NCBI GenBank assembly: GCA_002633005.1
Contig: NMRA01000018.1
Span: 766,128 to 830,127 of the forward strand
Length of the DNA: 64,000 bases
Direction of reading: 5' to 3'
Source of the DNA: Phoronis australis
Taxonomy: Eukaryota > Phoronida > Phoronidae
The notes under the pieces were generated by a model that was not told the DNA's origin, did no database searches, and saw only the letters and a program-made list of their open reading frames with translations. Below, piece after piece: positions 37,641-48,425 of this stretch. The stretch's first letter is position 1. Each line of letters begins with the position of its first letter. The position numbers and the translations under genes were made by a program.

Positions 37641-38820
37641 CATCATTCCAATTTCCTTGCAACTATGAAATTATCCTTTATAGATCAAAATGCGGTCTGT
37701 TCCTAAACAACGACAACTTTAGACATAATTTTATTAATTACATAATTCACCTCTGTGTTCCTGTGGAGACATTCAGACAATTGATCTCTGTGTTCCGGTG
37801 GAGACATTCAGACAAATGCTCTTTGCTTGTGCGGTATTCGGAGAGCAGAGAGCACAGCTTTTCCAGACACTCGCACAATGCCCCAATGTTTACAAAAAAT
37901 ACCCAGACCTTCCTCAAATGTACAACATTTTTTTCTAAATGGATGTAAAAGAACTCGACCTAAATGAAAATAAGGTTTTATTCCAAATAGTTTCAAATTT
38001 CTTGTCAATATAAAATCTCTCTGAGTGAGTCGACAAAACCGTATAGATGTAAAATAACTTAAGGAGCATGCCACCCAAAAAAACAACCTAATTTGTATCA
38101 ATTTAGATCGAATAGTTCTACTCCATAACGACACGTACGGTTGCGTTACCTGACACCTGACGGCAGACGGAGGTGTTGAAATTATCCAATGACGTCATCG
38201 GTTTCACACGCAGTCTGTTCAGCAGTTCACAACACGGGTTACTGGTGTCAGCTTATCGCTTGAAGTCATCGTTTAACACCAATAAATCATCAAACTTCGN
38301 GACTCCGCGTTATCCCTGCCAGTGGCTCGGAAACTGATCAGACATCACTGACATAAACCAGCCAAAGTTCAGTTTAAACTAAACTTCCAGTCAAGAAAAG
38401 TACTATACTATACTGATCCAAAGTAATGTGCACGCGATTATGTTGGTGAATTAGCCACGAAACTGCAAATCTACTTACTCGTCGGGGGCCGCGCGAATTC
38501 AGGTTCCGCTTTGGCCACAGCACCGTCAGGCCAGAAGTTGTACATTGACAATCATTATTTGAGTAACGTAATGGTAAATAAAGATTCCCCTAACACCTGG
38601 CCGTGGGATGGAAATCGAGTTGTTTCACAACAGTTTCTGCGAGCAAACTCTAAATTAACATGAGCTCACACGGCCTAGGTGTCCCGTCAATTAGTTTTAC
38701 TGCACCTAAAGCCGGTAACGCAGTAATTTATTCATTGATAGCTTCTCAAATCATTTGCACTCACGAACACCCCAAAGGCATAACAAACTGCATCGAATGA
38801 GACAGACTTTGTTTCAGTTT

Positions 38821-38827
38821 TATATAA
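38821..38827 (+). promoter_or_regulatory. TATA box of the gene in the TTA(A) element
   Basis: TATATAA, 60 bp upstream of the ATG at 38887. Transcription would start near 38850. Confidence 0.5.
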
Positions 38828-38886
38828 GTATTGGTTAGGGTGAGAATAATTCATTTGAAACAGAACGCCCAGTAATAAACGCCAAC

Positions 38887-39061
38887 ATGGCATCTCGCAA
38901 TCCCGACTTAGGACGAGCTACTTTAGAGCTCATCAGTGCCGACTTCGCAGGAGGATCGTTAAGTTTTACAGGCTATCAATTCGAACAGGAATACAGTGAT
39001 GAAGAAATACTAGAGAGGCGCCGTGAACAAGCTCAGACAACGGAACGAATGGAGTTATTTG
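38887..39061 (+). CDS. Exon-like coding block in the TTA(A) element
   Basis: Opens with ATG at 38887 in a good context (CCAACATGG) behind a TATA box. It encodes about 58 residues starting MASRNPDLGR and containing GYQFEQEYSDEEILERRREQ, and ends at a strong donor (TTTG|GTAAGC, 39061/39062). The GYQFEPEYSDEE-type segment resembles the acidic lead-in of proteins related to the P2X7 C-terminal (ballast) domain that are common in marine invertebrates, but the cysteine-rich domain itself is not present here. The open frame beyond the donor to 39210 is probably intron. It may be a captured or transposon-encoded gene fragment. Confidence 0.5.
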
Positions 39062-39614
39062 GTAAGCCGACATTCGTCAGGCACTGTCGACGTCTGCAGG
39101 ACACATACACGGAAAGGTTTAACGGCCTCATACTTGCTATTTACAGCGTACATTTCATTATTCACTACCATGAGTCACTTCTTAAGCATTTCGGACTCTC
39201 GAGCAAGTAAAAAAAACCCATATACCCACTTTCCTCGCAGCTGCTTAGTTCGGACTAGTGGGAACGATGCTCCGCAACATTGCGGCATTCACTCTGCATA
39301 TGAACCACTGACGACGCTAGCGTCGTTTTTCACCTTCCTCACAGGTTAACGCGACACCTCTTGGCATGGTAAGATCGATCGTGTGCGAGGCAATGTGGAT
39401 ATAGACCGATTAAGACGGCAAAAAAGACTAATTAAATCGGATGGCATTCTCCTTTAATGTGTATGAAAATGATTTATTTATATTCGTAATCATATGTCAA
39501 TCTAATCTTAACGTCAGTTTATTAGTTTCAGTATTTGTGTATCATGGGGCTATTCGACGCGGTGTCCCTCAAGTACTAGTGGTGATTGAATTGTCAAGCA
39601 TAGTTGTCTGCATG

Positions 39615-39725
39615 TAAACAGTAAAAGGTGTTTCTGGCATCTAAGAAAAACGGACATTCAAACAGAAAATGTAGTTCAGTTTCGACCTGACCAGTGTGAC
39701 AAAGACAGGAAATTCTGTCAAATAG
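39615..39725 (-). pseudogene. LINE C-terminal Cys/His fragment
   Basis: On the minus strand a short frame reads CLCHTGQVETELHFLFECPF, the CxxC...H...C pattern at the C-terminus of many LINE reverse transcriptases. Nearby sequence up to about 40130 is open in pieces but not recognisable. It may be a fragment inserted in, or carried by, the surrounding TIR element. Confidence 0.5.
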
Positions 39726-41339
39726 TTTTACACATAGGCAAATCAAATGCAATCAAAGGGAATACTTCGGTTTGATCGCCGGAATTTCTATAGGTCAACA
39801 GACAAAATGACAATTCCCAAGCGTAAACGGTAATTACTTCAGCTTTATAAGGAAGAAGCACAATTGCACTGTCTGGGGCTTTAAAACTGCCTGTTGATGA
39901 AAATTTTTTTCGATCATCAAAGTGTAAAATTAACGGGCTTTTTACTGACCATAAGACAATCGATGCAGTATCTGAATGCCATTTCCGCATAATGCGTACC
40001 AAGTTCAAAAGTTTTTACCATTAGTATAAAGCCTTTCTTCTGAAAGGAAAAGTTAACGTCACTCAGTGAGAAAGGACATGTATTATACCAGATGGTTTTG
40101 GTTTTCATTTCGCTGGGATCGAGTTTCAATGGCCTTCAGAAGCGCTTGTAAAAAAGATCCAGTTTTGGCATGTGGCTTTCCTTCACGGTACCTGATTCAG
40201 CCTCAGTAAAGTCCACAATTAGATCCTTGAAGATAAACACAACATCATATCACTTGACTCGGCTTTGTGCCCAAAATCTGAGCCTGAACTAGACCAGAGT
40301 GTTACTAGGTCTTCGTTAGGTTCAGTCCCTCATGTATCTTCTAGGAAAGGAAATAAACCATTGTTGTCCATACATCACTCAATGCCTATGAACGGGCATC
40401 CTCACCAATGAGGCTGGCTGGTGTATCAGTCAGATATAGTTCTTCTTCACACACAAACAATCCACTGGCACATTTTCTTATGGTGACTTAGTACTGCGAT
40501 TCACATTTCTCCAAGGCCACTGCCTTGTACGTTGTGCCATGCAGCACTGCTGGTGTGTGGACGACATGCTGTGGGAAGAGAAAGGAGTAACAAAGCTTTT
40601 TTATGTTGCTGGAAGTGGCTTTTAAAATGTCACTGAACCTGGAACAAATACTGAAACATGAATAATTAAGTAAGTCAGGTTGGATCAAAATGTTGCCCTT
40701 GTTTATCAAAAATATGATATGGCAAATGCTTTACAATTTCACACAAAATTAAATAATTACTGTTTCCAGAAAGCAAGGGTATATATAAGTATTGATTTGT
40801 ATAGGACTGCGTCTTTATTTTCCATTCCCAGCCATAACAATGCTGTAAACGCATCACTTGTCAGCAAAATATGCAAGTTACTTGAGACAACTTCAAACCT
40901 TTGTTACTCATTTTCACACCTTTTGGTTTTTGATACTTTCAGCAATTTTAAACACCGATTACAGATTCATGAGTCTGTCAAGCACACTTCTGGTCTAAGA
41001 CTGAGGGAACCGTTTCTCAGATTTTTATTTTTCTTCTAATAGAGGTTATGAAAACTTGGGTCACTTAAAAAAATGACAGATAATCTTTCTGTTGTTTAAA
41101 AGTAATTAAAAATCCCAAGGCACTATTATTTGATTATTGGCAGTAAGAATAATATGTTCAAATATGACCTCACTCGTATGTTCATATTAAAAAAACAATT
41201 TTCACAAAAATGACAGTCATATGAATTTATAAATGACTTGCAACATTTCAAGGCATAAGTAAAGGATAGTAAAACAGTTCCATGAAACGTGAAAGAACTT
41301 CATAAAGAATACCCTGTTGAAATGAAGTTAATAAACTAT

Positions 41340-41410
41340 GAAATATTCATGACAAGTCATGAACAGTTCATGATCCAAGTTCATGAATTGTTCATGAGCT
41401 TTTTGTTCAT
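41340..41410. repeat. Left subterminal TCATGA cluster of the THAP transposon
   Basis: Five TCATGA cores in about 70 bp just inside the left TIR; two are full TCATGAA. It mirrors the larger cluster at the other end and may be transposase-binding sequence. Confidence 0.65.
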
Positions 41411-42233
41411 ACAATGGAAGTTAAGATAATCTATTCTGTTCGAACGTACCAACGCACTGGGTTTGACTGTGTTCACATGTGATCGGTAATAAAACTAGTA
41501 GATAATTGATCAGCATGTTGTCATACCAGACAAAAGACTGTGCTCGGAAGTTTACAAAAGGGCTAGATGTTATCACACGCTAACAACCGCTGTACCTCTG
41601 GTAAAGTCACGGGACGGGAGAACGCCATAATAAACTTTAAAAACCTGTCACTTATCAATATGACTCCAATGAGGAAATTTTCAACAATGTTAATTCACAC
41701 TTAATTTACACTCCCATTAAATGCGACCGGGTATTTCAATTTTACGTAGTTACCCGGGGTCATTTTCAATACTGAAAACTAAGACCCAAGGAGTGTACTA
41801 GTACAGAAGAGTTCACTCCGCCATAACACTAGAGCCCCAAACGGTAAATAATCAACAATTAGTTAGGAGCGCAGTCCGAACAATGTAGACACTGATAAAT
41901 TCATACTTTAATGACATTCAACGTGCAATAAAACTACTGTGTGATTGAAAATCGTTAGAGCACATAAACTTACATCCACTTACAATAGAATGAAAAAGAA
42001 AATAAAGAAAATGTGTATTTTAATCAACAGTGTTTTTGTTTTGTTCTCTTGAAGCTCCCTTCAAAATCCATCATGGCTTTATTTCATGTTTGAATTCTTA
42101 AGACGGCAATTATCGTTCCTTTTAACAGTTCATACCACCATGGACTACATAATTTGAATGATTGCTCCTGGGGGTTCAGAGGGGAATTTCCCCCAGGTGC
42201 CAGCTAAGGGGGTACCACGCAGAAACCAGGTGG

Positions 42234-42272
42234 CTCCCATGTAACCCCCCTCCCAGGGGGGTTACATGGGAG
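42234..42272. repeat. Perfect 17-bp hairpin
   Basis: The arms 42234-42250 and 42256-42272 are exact inverse complements (CTCCCATGTAACCCCCC), separated by a 5-nt loop TCCCA. It lies inside the THAP transposon. Not followed by a T-run. Confidence 0.8.
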
Positions 42273-43104
42273 GAGTGCTAAACAGGTAAAAACCAATGGG
42301 TATGTATACCACATGGGTGTTGAACCCATCCCATCGTCACACATTTTGGTTGCACCCCTGACCATTGACAAAAGTGTTGCTCCCAGCTCACTGCTGGTTT
42401 CATCTCCACCCAACAATTTCGCATGTGTTCCCTATTCAATGCACCAGGCTACTAGCAATGCAGACAATTGTTTTGTGCAGTGGGTGTTACACACGTGAGA
42501 AGAAGAAAGCAAGGCAATTCATCACTACCACAAAATCGTAATACAATTTTAGAACATTCCATTATTTCTTAGACATGGCAGTATAGGGCTCAATCCCACT
42601 CTCCCACTCACCAACAGTTACAAGTCACTTGCTAATCTGTAGAATAGCTCACAACTTACAAAATGAAGTAGCATTGAGTATATAATCAATCATAACTAGT
42701 CAAAGTTCAAAAGATGACAAAGCATTAAGAGGTACTGAACAGCAATCAAAATATTCACTACCCACATAGCTTCATACAAAATTGAATTAAAAAGTCTTGG
42801 ATGATAAAACCAAAATTTTATTTTATATACCCACTGTTCCTATTATCAATAACAGTAAATATTTCAGGTAAGTTTAAGCCAGATCACAAGGTCATATCTG
42901 ATACCGCTAGCTACAACTGGGGCTTAAATTAATCACAATTTCCAAAAACGTACAAAATAGGCAACACATACACCAACCAATACAACAATAAAATCTGACC
43001 AACCTTGTCACTCTCTATTAATTCACTACTAAACAACAGCACTTTTCGCCAAAGAAGTGCGTTATAAATAAAGCTGAAAACTAATTTACTCACAGAGGTG
43101 TTTG

Positions 43105-44329
43105 TCATCGAGAAGCAAAATGATACGGATAGCTTGGGTTTAACAAAATTTCAGCCCACCACTCAAACTCTGAATGATCCATCAGTTTCACTTTGGCTCT
43201 CTCCAAATCACAGGCTAACCATTCATAAAATGTTTCAATCTGATCAACCTTAGTAAAATACGAAAACCAGATTTTGACTAATTGTCCTTTCTACTCGTGA
43301 TGTTCCACTGAACTTGCTTTGTGAGACAATAATTAGAAATGCAAAAAGCCTATTCCAGAGCTGTAATATAATTTCCGGAGACATTTTTGACCCTGACATC
43401 TTCATTTTTGGTGGAATCCGCACATCAAATATAGTTCGGGCACTGCAGTCAATACCAGCTTGTTCTTCATGAACATGGACTCCTCGAAGTGATGAGAGCA
43501 TGACTTACAGTTCTTGGACAAATAGGCTGCATTTCTATTCATAAGGTCAGCTCCCAGCGCTTGCACCTCAACAGAAATCAATGACTGAGAGACTCAGGAA
43601 CTAACCTCATACTCACTAGGCTCACAGAAGATTGGTAGCCTACACTTAAGTACACTACACTACAGAATTCCTATTGTAGTGTGATTGTAATAGAGACAAA
43701 AGCGTTTTGGTGTCAACTGAAAAAAAAACTCTGACTCAAATGTTGATCCACTGATATTTTAATAGGGCCGCGCATCCGCATCATTGACACATAGAATTAA
43801 GTTTTCAATGACGCACTGCTTAATTTAATTAGTCCAACTGGCACATTAAAATTATGTTGATTTTTTCACCTTTTCACCGAGACTCACAGATTCTCTAACT
43901 TGACTCATGACAGACTTGTGGCCCTGTGGCTGTGATTGTGCCATGGCAGTGTCACCAGTCATATTACTCATGGTCATGGGCATGGGTATATTTTCCTAAA
44001 ATTATCCTTGTGATCGTACGGGTGGCATTTTGATTTGGAATTCATGGACTGTAAGTAACCAAAAAGCTGACGATCACATCGTACGTTCATCATAGTCCTT
44101 CCGCCGGCAGCCCGGCTGTACAGTAGGCCTAGCCTACACTGCAGACAACAGTGGCAACGGGACTGCGATCGACTTGTCTAACAACCGTGAACAGAACACA
44201 CAAAATGAAAGCCAATAACAGATACTCCTTGCCTTTCTGGATCCTTAGGAAACCTAAAAACGACACGTCTGGGGTTTTCGTGGATGAATTCATGCAATTT
44301 ATCGCACTGCAAAATGCGTCCTTCCCCAT
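43105..44329 (-). pseudogene. THAP-domain gene of the 5.4 kb transposon, frameshifted
   Basis: Exon 1 starts at ATG 44329 (MGKDAFCSAINC): the CxxxxC pair of the C2CH THAP finger. After a one-base slip in a T-run near 44258 it continues as FRFPKDPER, a hallmark THAP segment. Exon 2 starts after acceptor CTCTCAG at 43584 and carries AAYLSKNCKSCSHHFEES, with the C-x2-H half of the finger (about 43490-43500). It then shows AVP and, after another slip, TIFDVRIPP, the AVPTIF box. A later open stretch (43105-43290) ends FASR-stop and includes FYEWLACDLERAKVKLMDH; I do not recognise it. THAP fingers bind DNA; here it would recognise the transposon ends. The slips show decay. Confidence 0.75.
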
Positions 44330-46446
44330 TATTTTGGCGCTTCCTGGCTGACAGTTCCTTAGCCACCACTTAATTGGCGGCGCTAGTGTTAGCGGTAACA
44401 GCGAACTCACAAGTGAACTCTCCTATACTACTACACTCCTTGCTAAGACTTACTGGGGTACAACAAAAGTACGTCCCAAGTGAGCAGCACGTCTCCTGGA
44501 TATAATGTATTTGCATCGAGCGACACGAATTACATTATAAATTTGCGTTACAATAAGTGCTACATCACATGTTTTTGTACACTTCTGGAAAAAATCACAC
44601 TCTTCGGCATCTTTATTTGTTAGATATTGCGCTTTGAAAAGAGCAATTTGCCCCGTTTGTTTACATTGCAATTAGCCGTGTCACATGACTAGTAGCACTC
44701 TCCAATATGGCGTCATGTTGTCAGCTGCAGTTAGCGCGTGCGCCCGGTCTATAGTATTAAGATGTCTATGGCTAGGTCTTTAAAATTTTGGGGCTCCCTC
44801 AGTTCACACCCAACTTAAGGTAAACATTATATGTAGGATCCTCGAAAATGTGGTCGAATTTGGCCATTTTCAGAACAATCTCAAAAATAGCTGATTGGAT
44901 CCATCAGACCAGTGACATATGCACTGTTCCCCAACATGCTGTTAGCAATTGTTTTATAAATTTTCCGCTTTTGCACGACAGGCTATCACAAATAGACTTT
45001 ACTTACTCATAGACAGATTTAGGGGGGAGCAAGGGGCCCGTCCCTCCATGGGGGGCAGGGGACCCGTCCCCCCAGGGCCCGCCCAACACCCTCTTGGCTG
45101 CTGCCAGAAAAATAAAACGGCGATGAACATGCGGCTGAAACAAGACTTAGCAAGGGCTCTCCCGTTTTTTTAGTCCTCCATTCCGCGTGGTTGCCCTAGA
45201 CAAGATGTTGCCTACCCTTATGATATCCAAGACCTGTCACTGTTACTAACTTTTATGAAAAAAGTTGCATGAAACGAAAATGATGAGATTTCATTGTGAA
45301 CATTTATGTCAAACAAATTTGGTCATGCATTTTGATACTGTTAATTGCTATTGACGTATACCTTTCTTTTTTGCTAAGTTTAAAAGTCATACAGTCACAT
45401 GACCCAACTGAAAGCAGCTTAATTGGTACAATGTCAAAAATCAAATTCTACATGCTTTCTAACTTTTAGAAAATATATAAATAACAAATTTGACCCTTTT
45501 TCTAACCATGGCTGAATTGCAAAAGACAAAGTAAATTGCCAGTAATAATATAAAGACAATTTCAACAACCTCCTACTCCTAAAACAACAATTTCAAACTG
45601 AGAAAAATGTTTATTAGAAGGGATCTTATTGGTCTACTTGGTTTGCTCTAAAGTGACAGCCACCAGCTGGTGTTTGACAACAGCCGAGCACCATCCACAG
45701 GCTGCCATGTCGCATGGAAATCCCCCGGCATTACCCCCGGCGAATAGATCAGGATGAGCCCGAAACCTACGTAGTCAAATAACCTTATTTCAATACACAA
45801 TTGTTAAGGACATGGAGACAGCAATTAGTCCTACATAGTTGGTCCTCCAGTTTACCACAGAAGAAATGTGACTATTTCAGTGACTTTGTGAAGCATCTTC
45901 CATCTGACTGGATCTAATTTATTTTCAGACTGTCTGATTGATTTGCCTTTAGCCCAGACATTGTTCATTGCTAAATATTTGTTGCTTAAGGTATTTTGTT
46001 AGATTGTGGTAAAAAATCTTCAGCTTGGGACATAAATTTCTCAACAAGAGTAAATTTTCAGGAAAAATTACTTTACTTTACTTTACTTTAGTTTTAGCAT
46101 GGTTTGTAAGGCATGGCTATTACAAACTAATATTTGGTAAAATTTTGAAATATTTGCAAGTAAGCATCTGTAAAACAGAAACATGACAATTTAGCAAATT
46201 ATTTCGTCTCAAATTAAAAAAAAATTACCTACCTTAATTTTGAAGTAATTCAAATTTTTGTGTACTCCGTAATGGCTTTACAAACGTTATTTGTGTGAAA
46301 ATGTTAAATATTAAGTGACGTCAGTTGCACGAAACATATTTGTAAATTACGTTCTCATGGATGCAATTGCCACTGAGTGCACTGATTTATAACAGCATGG
46401 CATTTATTAGAGACAAAATCATGAAATACACCTAAATGGATTAAGT

Positions 46447-46712
46447 TCATGAACTTGACGTTTACGTGCTTTTATTTCATGAATTTTGGTTCATGAACTA
46501 GTTCATGAATTTTGGTTCATAAAATATAAATGAGAACGGTTCATGAACTAGTTCATGAATTAAGTTCATGATTTTAGTTCATGAACTTTGAGTTCATGAA
46601 TTGTCTCATTTGTATTTCATGAACATTAATGATCATTCATGAACTTATTCATGAATTAGTTCATGAGTAATTCATGAATAGTTCATGAATAGTTCATGAA
46701 CATTCATGAAGC
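46447..46712. repeat. Right subterminal TTCATGAA array of the THAP transposon
   Basis: About fifteen copies of TCATGAA plus several one-base variants in 265 bp, many in the form GTTCATGAACTAGTTCATGAA. The motif is palindromic, so it reads the same on both strands. It lies directly inside the right TIR. Candidate binding sites for the THAP protein encoded by the element. Confidence 0.8.
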
Positions 46713-46879
46713 ATTTCAACAGGGCAAGAATTACCTCACTATGCTCTTTCCTCCGAACACTATTACCTGTTATTTCCACACATTCAGTTGCACCAAATTT
46801 TACAACCCCAACCCCCTATGCCAACCTCCCACTAAGGACTTCAATAAGTAAATTAACAAAATAAGACAACGTATATACC

Positions 46880-47509
46880 ATTCTTTAAAAATAGCGTTGT
46901 TCTTTGTCTCCGATATAGAAAGTAGGCTTTGACAACAGATCTGCACTGGATAGGAAGATCTTGCTGTTTAGCTGCCTGCACTCGATTCCTTAAAACCAAT
47001 TTTCGTCCATTCAGGGACGGTTGCAGAAGCGATGCATATCTCCTCTGCACGGTACTAGCCCTCAAACCTAAAAACCAAAAGTCAGGTGAAAACAGACTTC
47101 TTATATTTCCATGTCAACGTGTTATATATTTCCGGAGGACATGGGGTAGGGAGTAAACAAATAGTCTAATGGATATTTGTCACGTACCCTTTGGGCTTGG
47201 ATTGTAGTCTTACGTCACTAAAAAATATCGAGTTGACCGCATTAACATTCTGCATTGGATGATGTAACTGTCACTGATAAACCTGTTAGAAATCATTCCA
47301 AACATAAAAAATAATGCTTTGATACACGAAAAGATCCCGAATGCTATGTCAAGTATAGTAACACACATCAGTCATCACAACAAATGATGAACAGACTGGC
47401 GACTGACGCGAAGTCGACATCAGCCAGTACCCCAATTAACAGGTATCAGTATTGTAAGCAGGGAATAACCGCTAAAATAATCACAAACCTTACCTTTGTA
47501 TAAAGTCAT
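46880..47509 (-). CDS. Two in-phase 5' exons of the 8.1 kb TIR element's gene
   Basis: Exon 1 is 47494-47509: ATG, five codons (MTLYK), donor AAAG|GTAAGG, phase 1. Exon 2 starts at 47067 after acceptor TTTTTAG, also phase 1, and encodes LRASTVQRRYASLLQPSL and further basic residues until about 46880. The phase match and the place next to the TIR suggest the first exons of the element's own gene; the rest was separated by the nested THAP transposon. No family recognised. Phase 1 also fits the DUF229 exon at 33867, so an alternative host first exon cannot be excluded but would lack a membrane segment. Confidence 0.4.
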
Positions 47510-47587
47510 GCTTACTTCCCCTCGCAGAAGCACCCTTTTCACGCAATCGCAGATTCAGTTGGCCCGGCTGCAAGCTATTTCACCAAG

Positions 47588-47595
47588 TATTTAAA
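47588..47595 (-). promoter_or_regulatory. TATA-like box upstream of the MTLYK exon
   Basis: TTTAAATA on the minus strand, about 80 bp upstream of the ATG at 47509 and 70 bp inside the right TIR. A plausible core promoter for the element's gene. Confidence 0.35.
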
Positions 47596-47799
47596 GGGCT
47601 CGCGAATCGAGGCTGCTTAATCTATCATCACTAGTACACGCGCGCCCTCTAGTAATGTAAAAATTGTCGAATAGTCACATTGTATATAGATTTCTTTGTA
47701 TTTATCTAGCCAAGATACAATGCCTCTTGGCGCTTTCTGGGTTTGTATATTTATGGTACAGACTATTTCATAATAAACATTAAAAATACGCTATCCATG

Positions 47800-48425
47800 G
47801 GCTGGTAGATGAGGTACATGGCGTTAGCAACAGCTTCACAGTTACATCTACTTAAGAGACACAGAACACAGATTTCAAGTAATTCAGCAATTCCCACCAA
47901 TCGCTTCGTCACCTGCAGGCAGACAGATAACGTACATGACGCCAGCAAAAGGCTCACAACTTGGGAGACACTAATTATGCATTTCAACTAATTCATCTAT
48001 TCAAACTAATCGCTGCGCTTCCAGCGGGAATTTACACCAAACACGCATTTCAACTAATTCAACTATTCTCACTAATTTCTGTGCCACCTGCAGCCAAGCC
48101 AGTGGCTCTCAGGTCTTTCTTTCTCGCAATGTCAGTACTACTTCAGATGACGTTACAATTGGTAGAATTAGTTGAATATATCAGAGCCGGATAGGTAGAA
48201 ATAACTTGGGATTAGTTGTATCCAACTAAAATCAACTAATTCAACTATTCCTACTAACGCGCCGAGCCACCTGCAGGCAGACATATATCCTACATGACGT
48301 CACCAACAGGCTCACAATTTTAGAGACACCAAACACGAATTTCAACTAATCGCTACGTCACCTGAGGGGGCAGGTTAACGACAAATATGACGTCAGCAAC
48401 AGGCTCGCATGGTGATGGCAGGATA
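47800..48425 (+). repeat. Tandem array with CACCTGCAGGCAGACA and TTTCAACTAATTCAAC
   Basis: Four to six degenerate units. Landmarks CACCTGCAG or relatives lie near 47910, 48017, 48084, 48262 and 48358, each with GACGYCASCAACAGGCTCRCA and TTTCAACTAATTCAAC phrases. The unit length is irregular, near 100-115 bp with deletions. The fragment at 37481-37640 belongs to the same array across the LINE and the nested transposons. Confidence 0.65.

Larger units (their letters stand above)
38063..39453 (+). mobile_element. 1.39 kb TIR element with TTA(A) target duplication
   Basis: The left end reads AAGGAGCATGCCACCC and the inverted right end AAGGAGAATGCCATCC. TTAA lies at 38059-38062 and 39454-39457. 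It sits inside a LINE copy whose two halves resume on either side, which supports the boundaries. It carries a TATA box and one exon-like coding block. TTAA duplication is typical of Kolobok and piggyBac transposons; no transposase is recognised. A diverged sibling is at 53917-54550. An n at 38300 replaces about 230 bp present in the sibling. Confidence 0.75.
41312..46724 (-). mobile_element. 5.4 kb TIR transposon encoding a THAP domain (P-element-like)
   Basis: Perfect 13-bp inverted ends CCCTGTTGAAATG (41312-41324) and its inverse (46712-46724). The flanking octamers AAAGAATA and CAAGAATT agree at six of eight positions, fitting a decayed 8-bp target duplication. Inside both ends are clusters of the palindrome TTCATGAA, dense on the right. 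The minus strand encodes a broken THAP zinc finger in two exons and a further coding-like segment. THAP, 8-bp duplication and multi-exon transposase suit P-type transposons; Kolobok also carries THAP but uses TTAA. The catalytic part is not recognised. Confidence 0.75.
39546..47678. mobile_element. 8.1 kb TIR element (2.7 kb without the nested insertion)
   Basis: The left end GGGGCTATTCGAC (39546-39558) is inverted as GTGACTATTCGAC at the right end (47666-47678), 11 of 13 matching. The LINE copy outside it stops at the left edge and resumes at the right edge, which fixes the boundaries independently. On the minus strand near the right end lie a TATTTAAA box and two exons in matching phase (46880-47509), which could be the element's own gene. 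The THAP-encoding element at 41312-46724 is nested inside. No clear target duplication. Confidence 0.6.
37645..47790 (+). mobile_element. 5'-truncated CR1/L2-like LINE copy in three pieces
   Basis: The segments 37645-38058, 39458-39545 and 47676-47790 match consecutive stretches of the 3' end of the LINE at 11433-15874 (about 15278-15680, 15669-15755 and 15763-15870). The first piece carries the C-terminal Cys/His region and the last ends with AATAAACATTAAAAA. The pieces are separated by a TTA(A)-flanked element (38063-39453) and by an 8.1 kb TIR element (39546-47678). The LINE was truncated at its own 5' end before either insertion. Confidence 0.75.

Noticed and set aside
47494-47509. MTLYK exon as the true first exon of the DUF229 gene
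   Set aside because: The phase fits, but it lies inside a TIR element next to its end, has a closer in-phase partner at 47067, and would leave the protein without a membrane segment.
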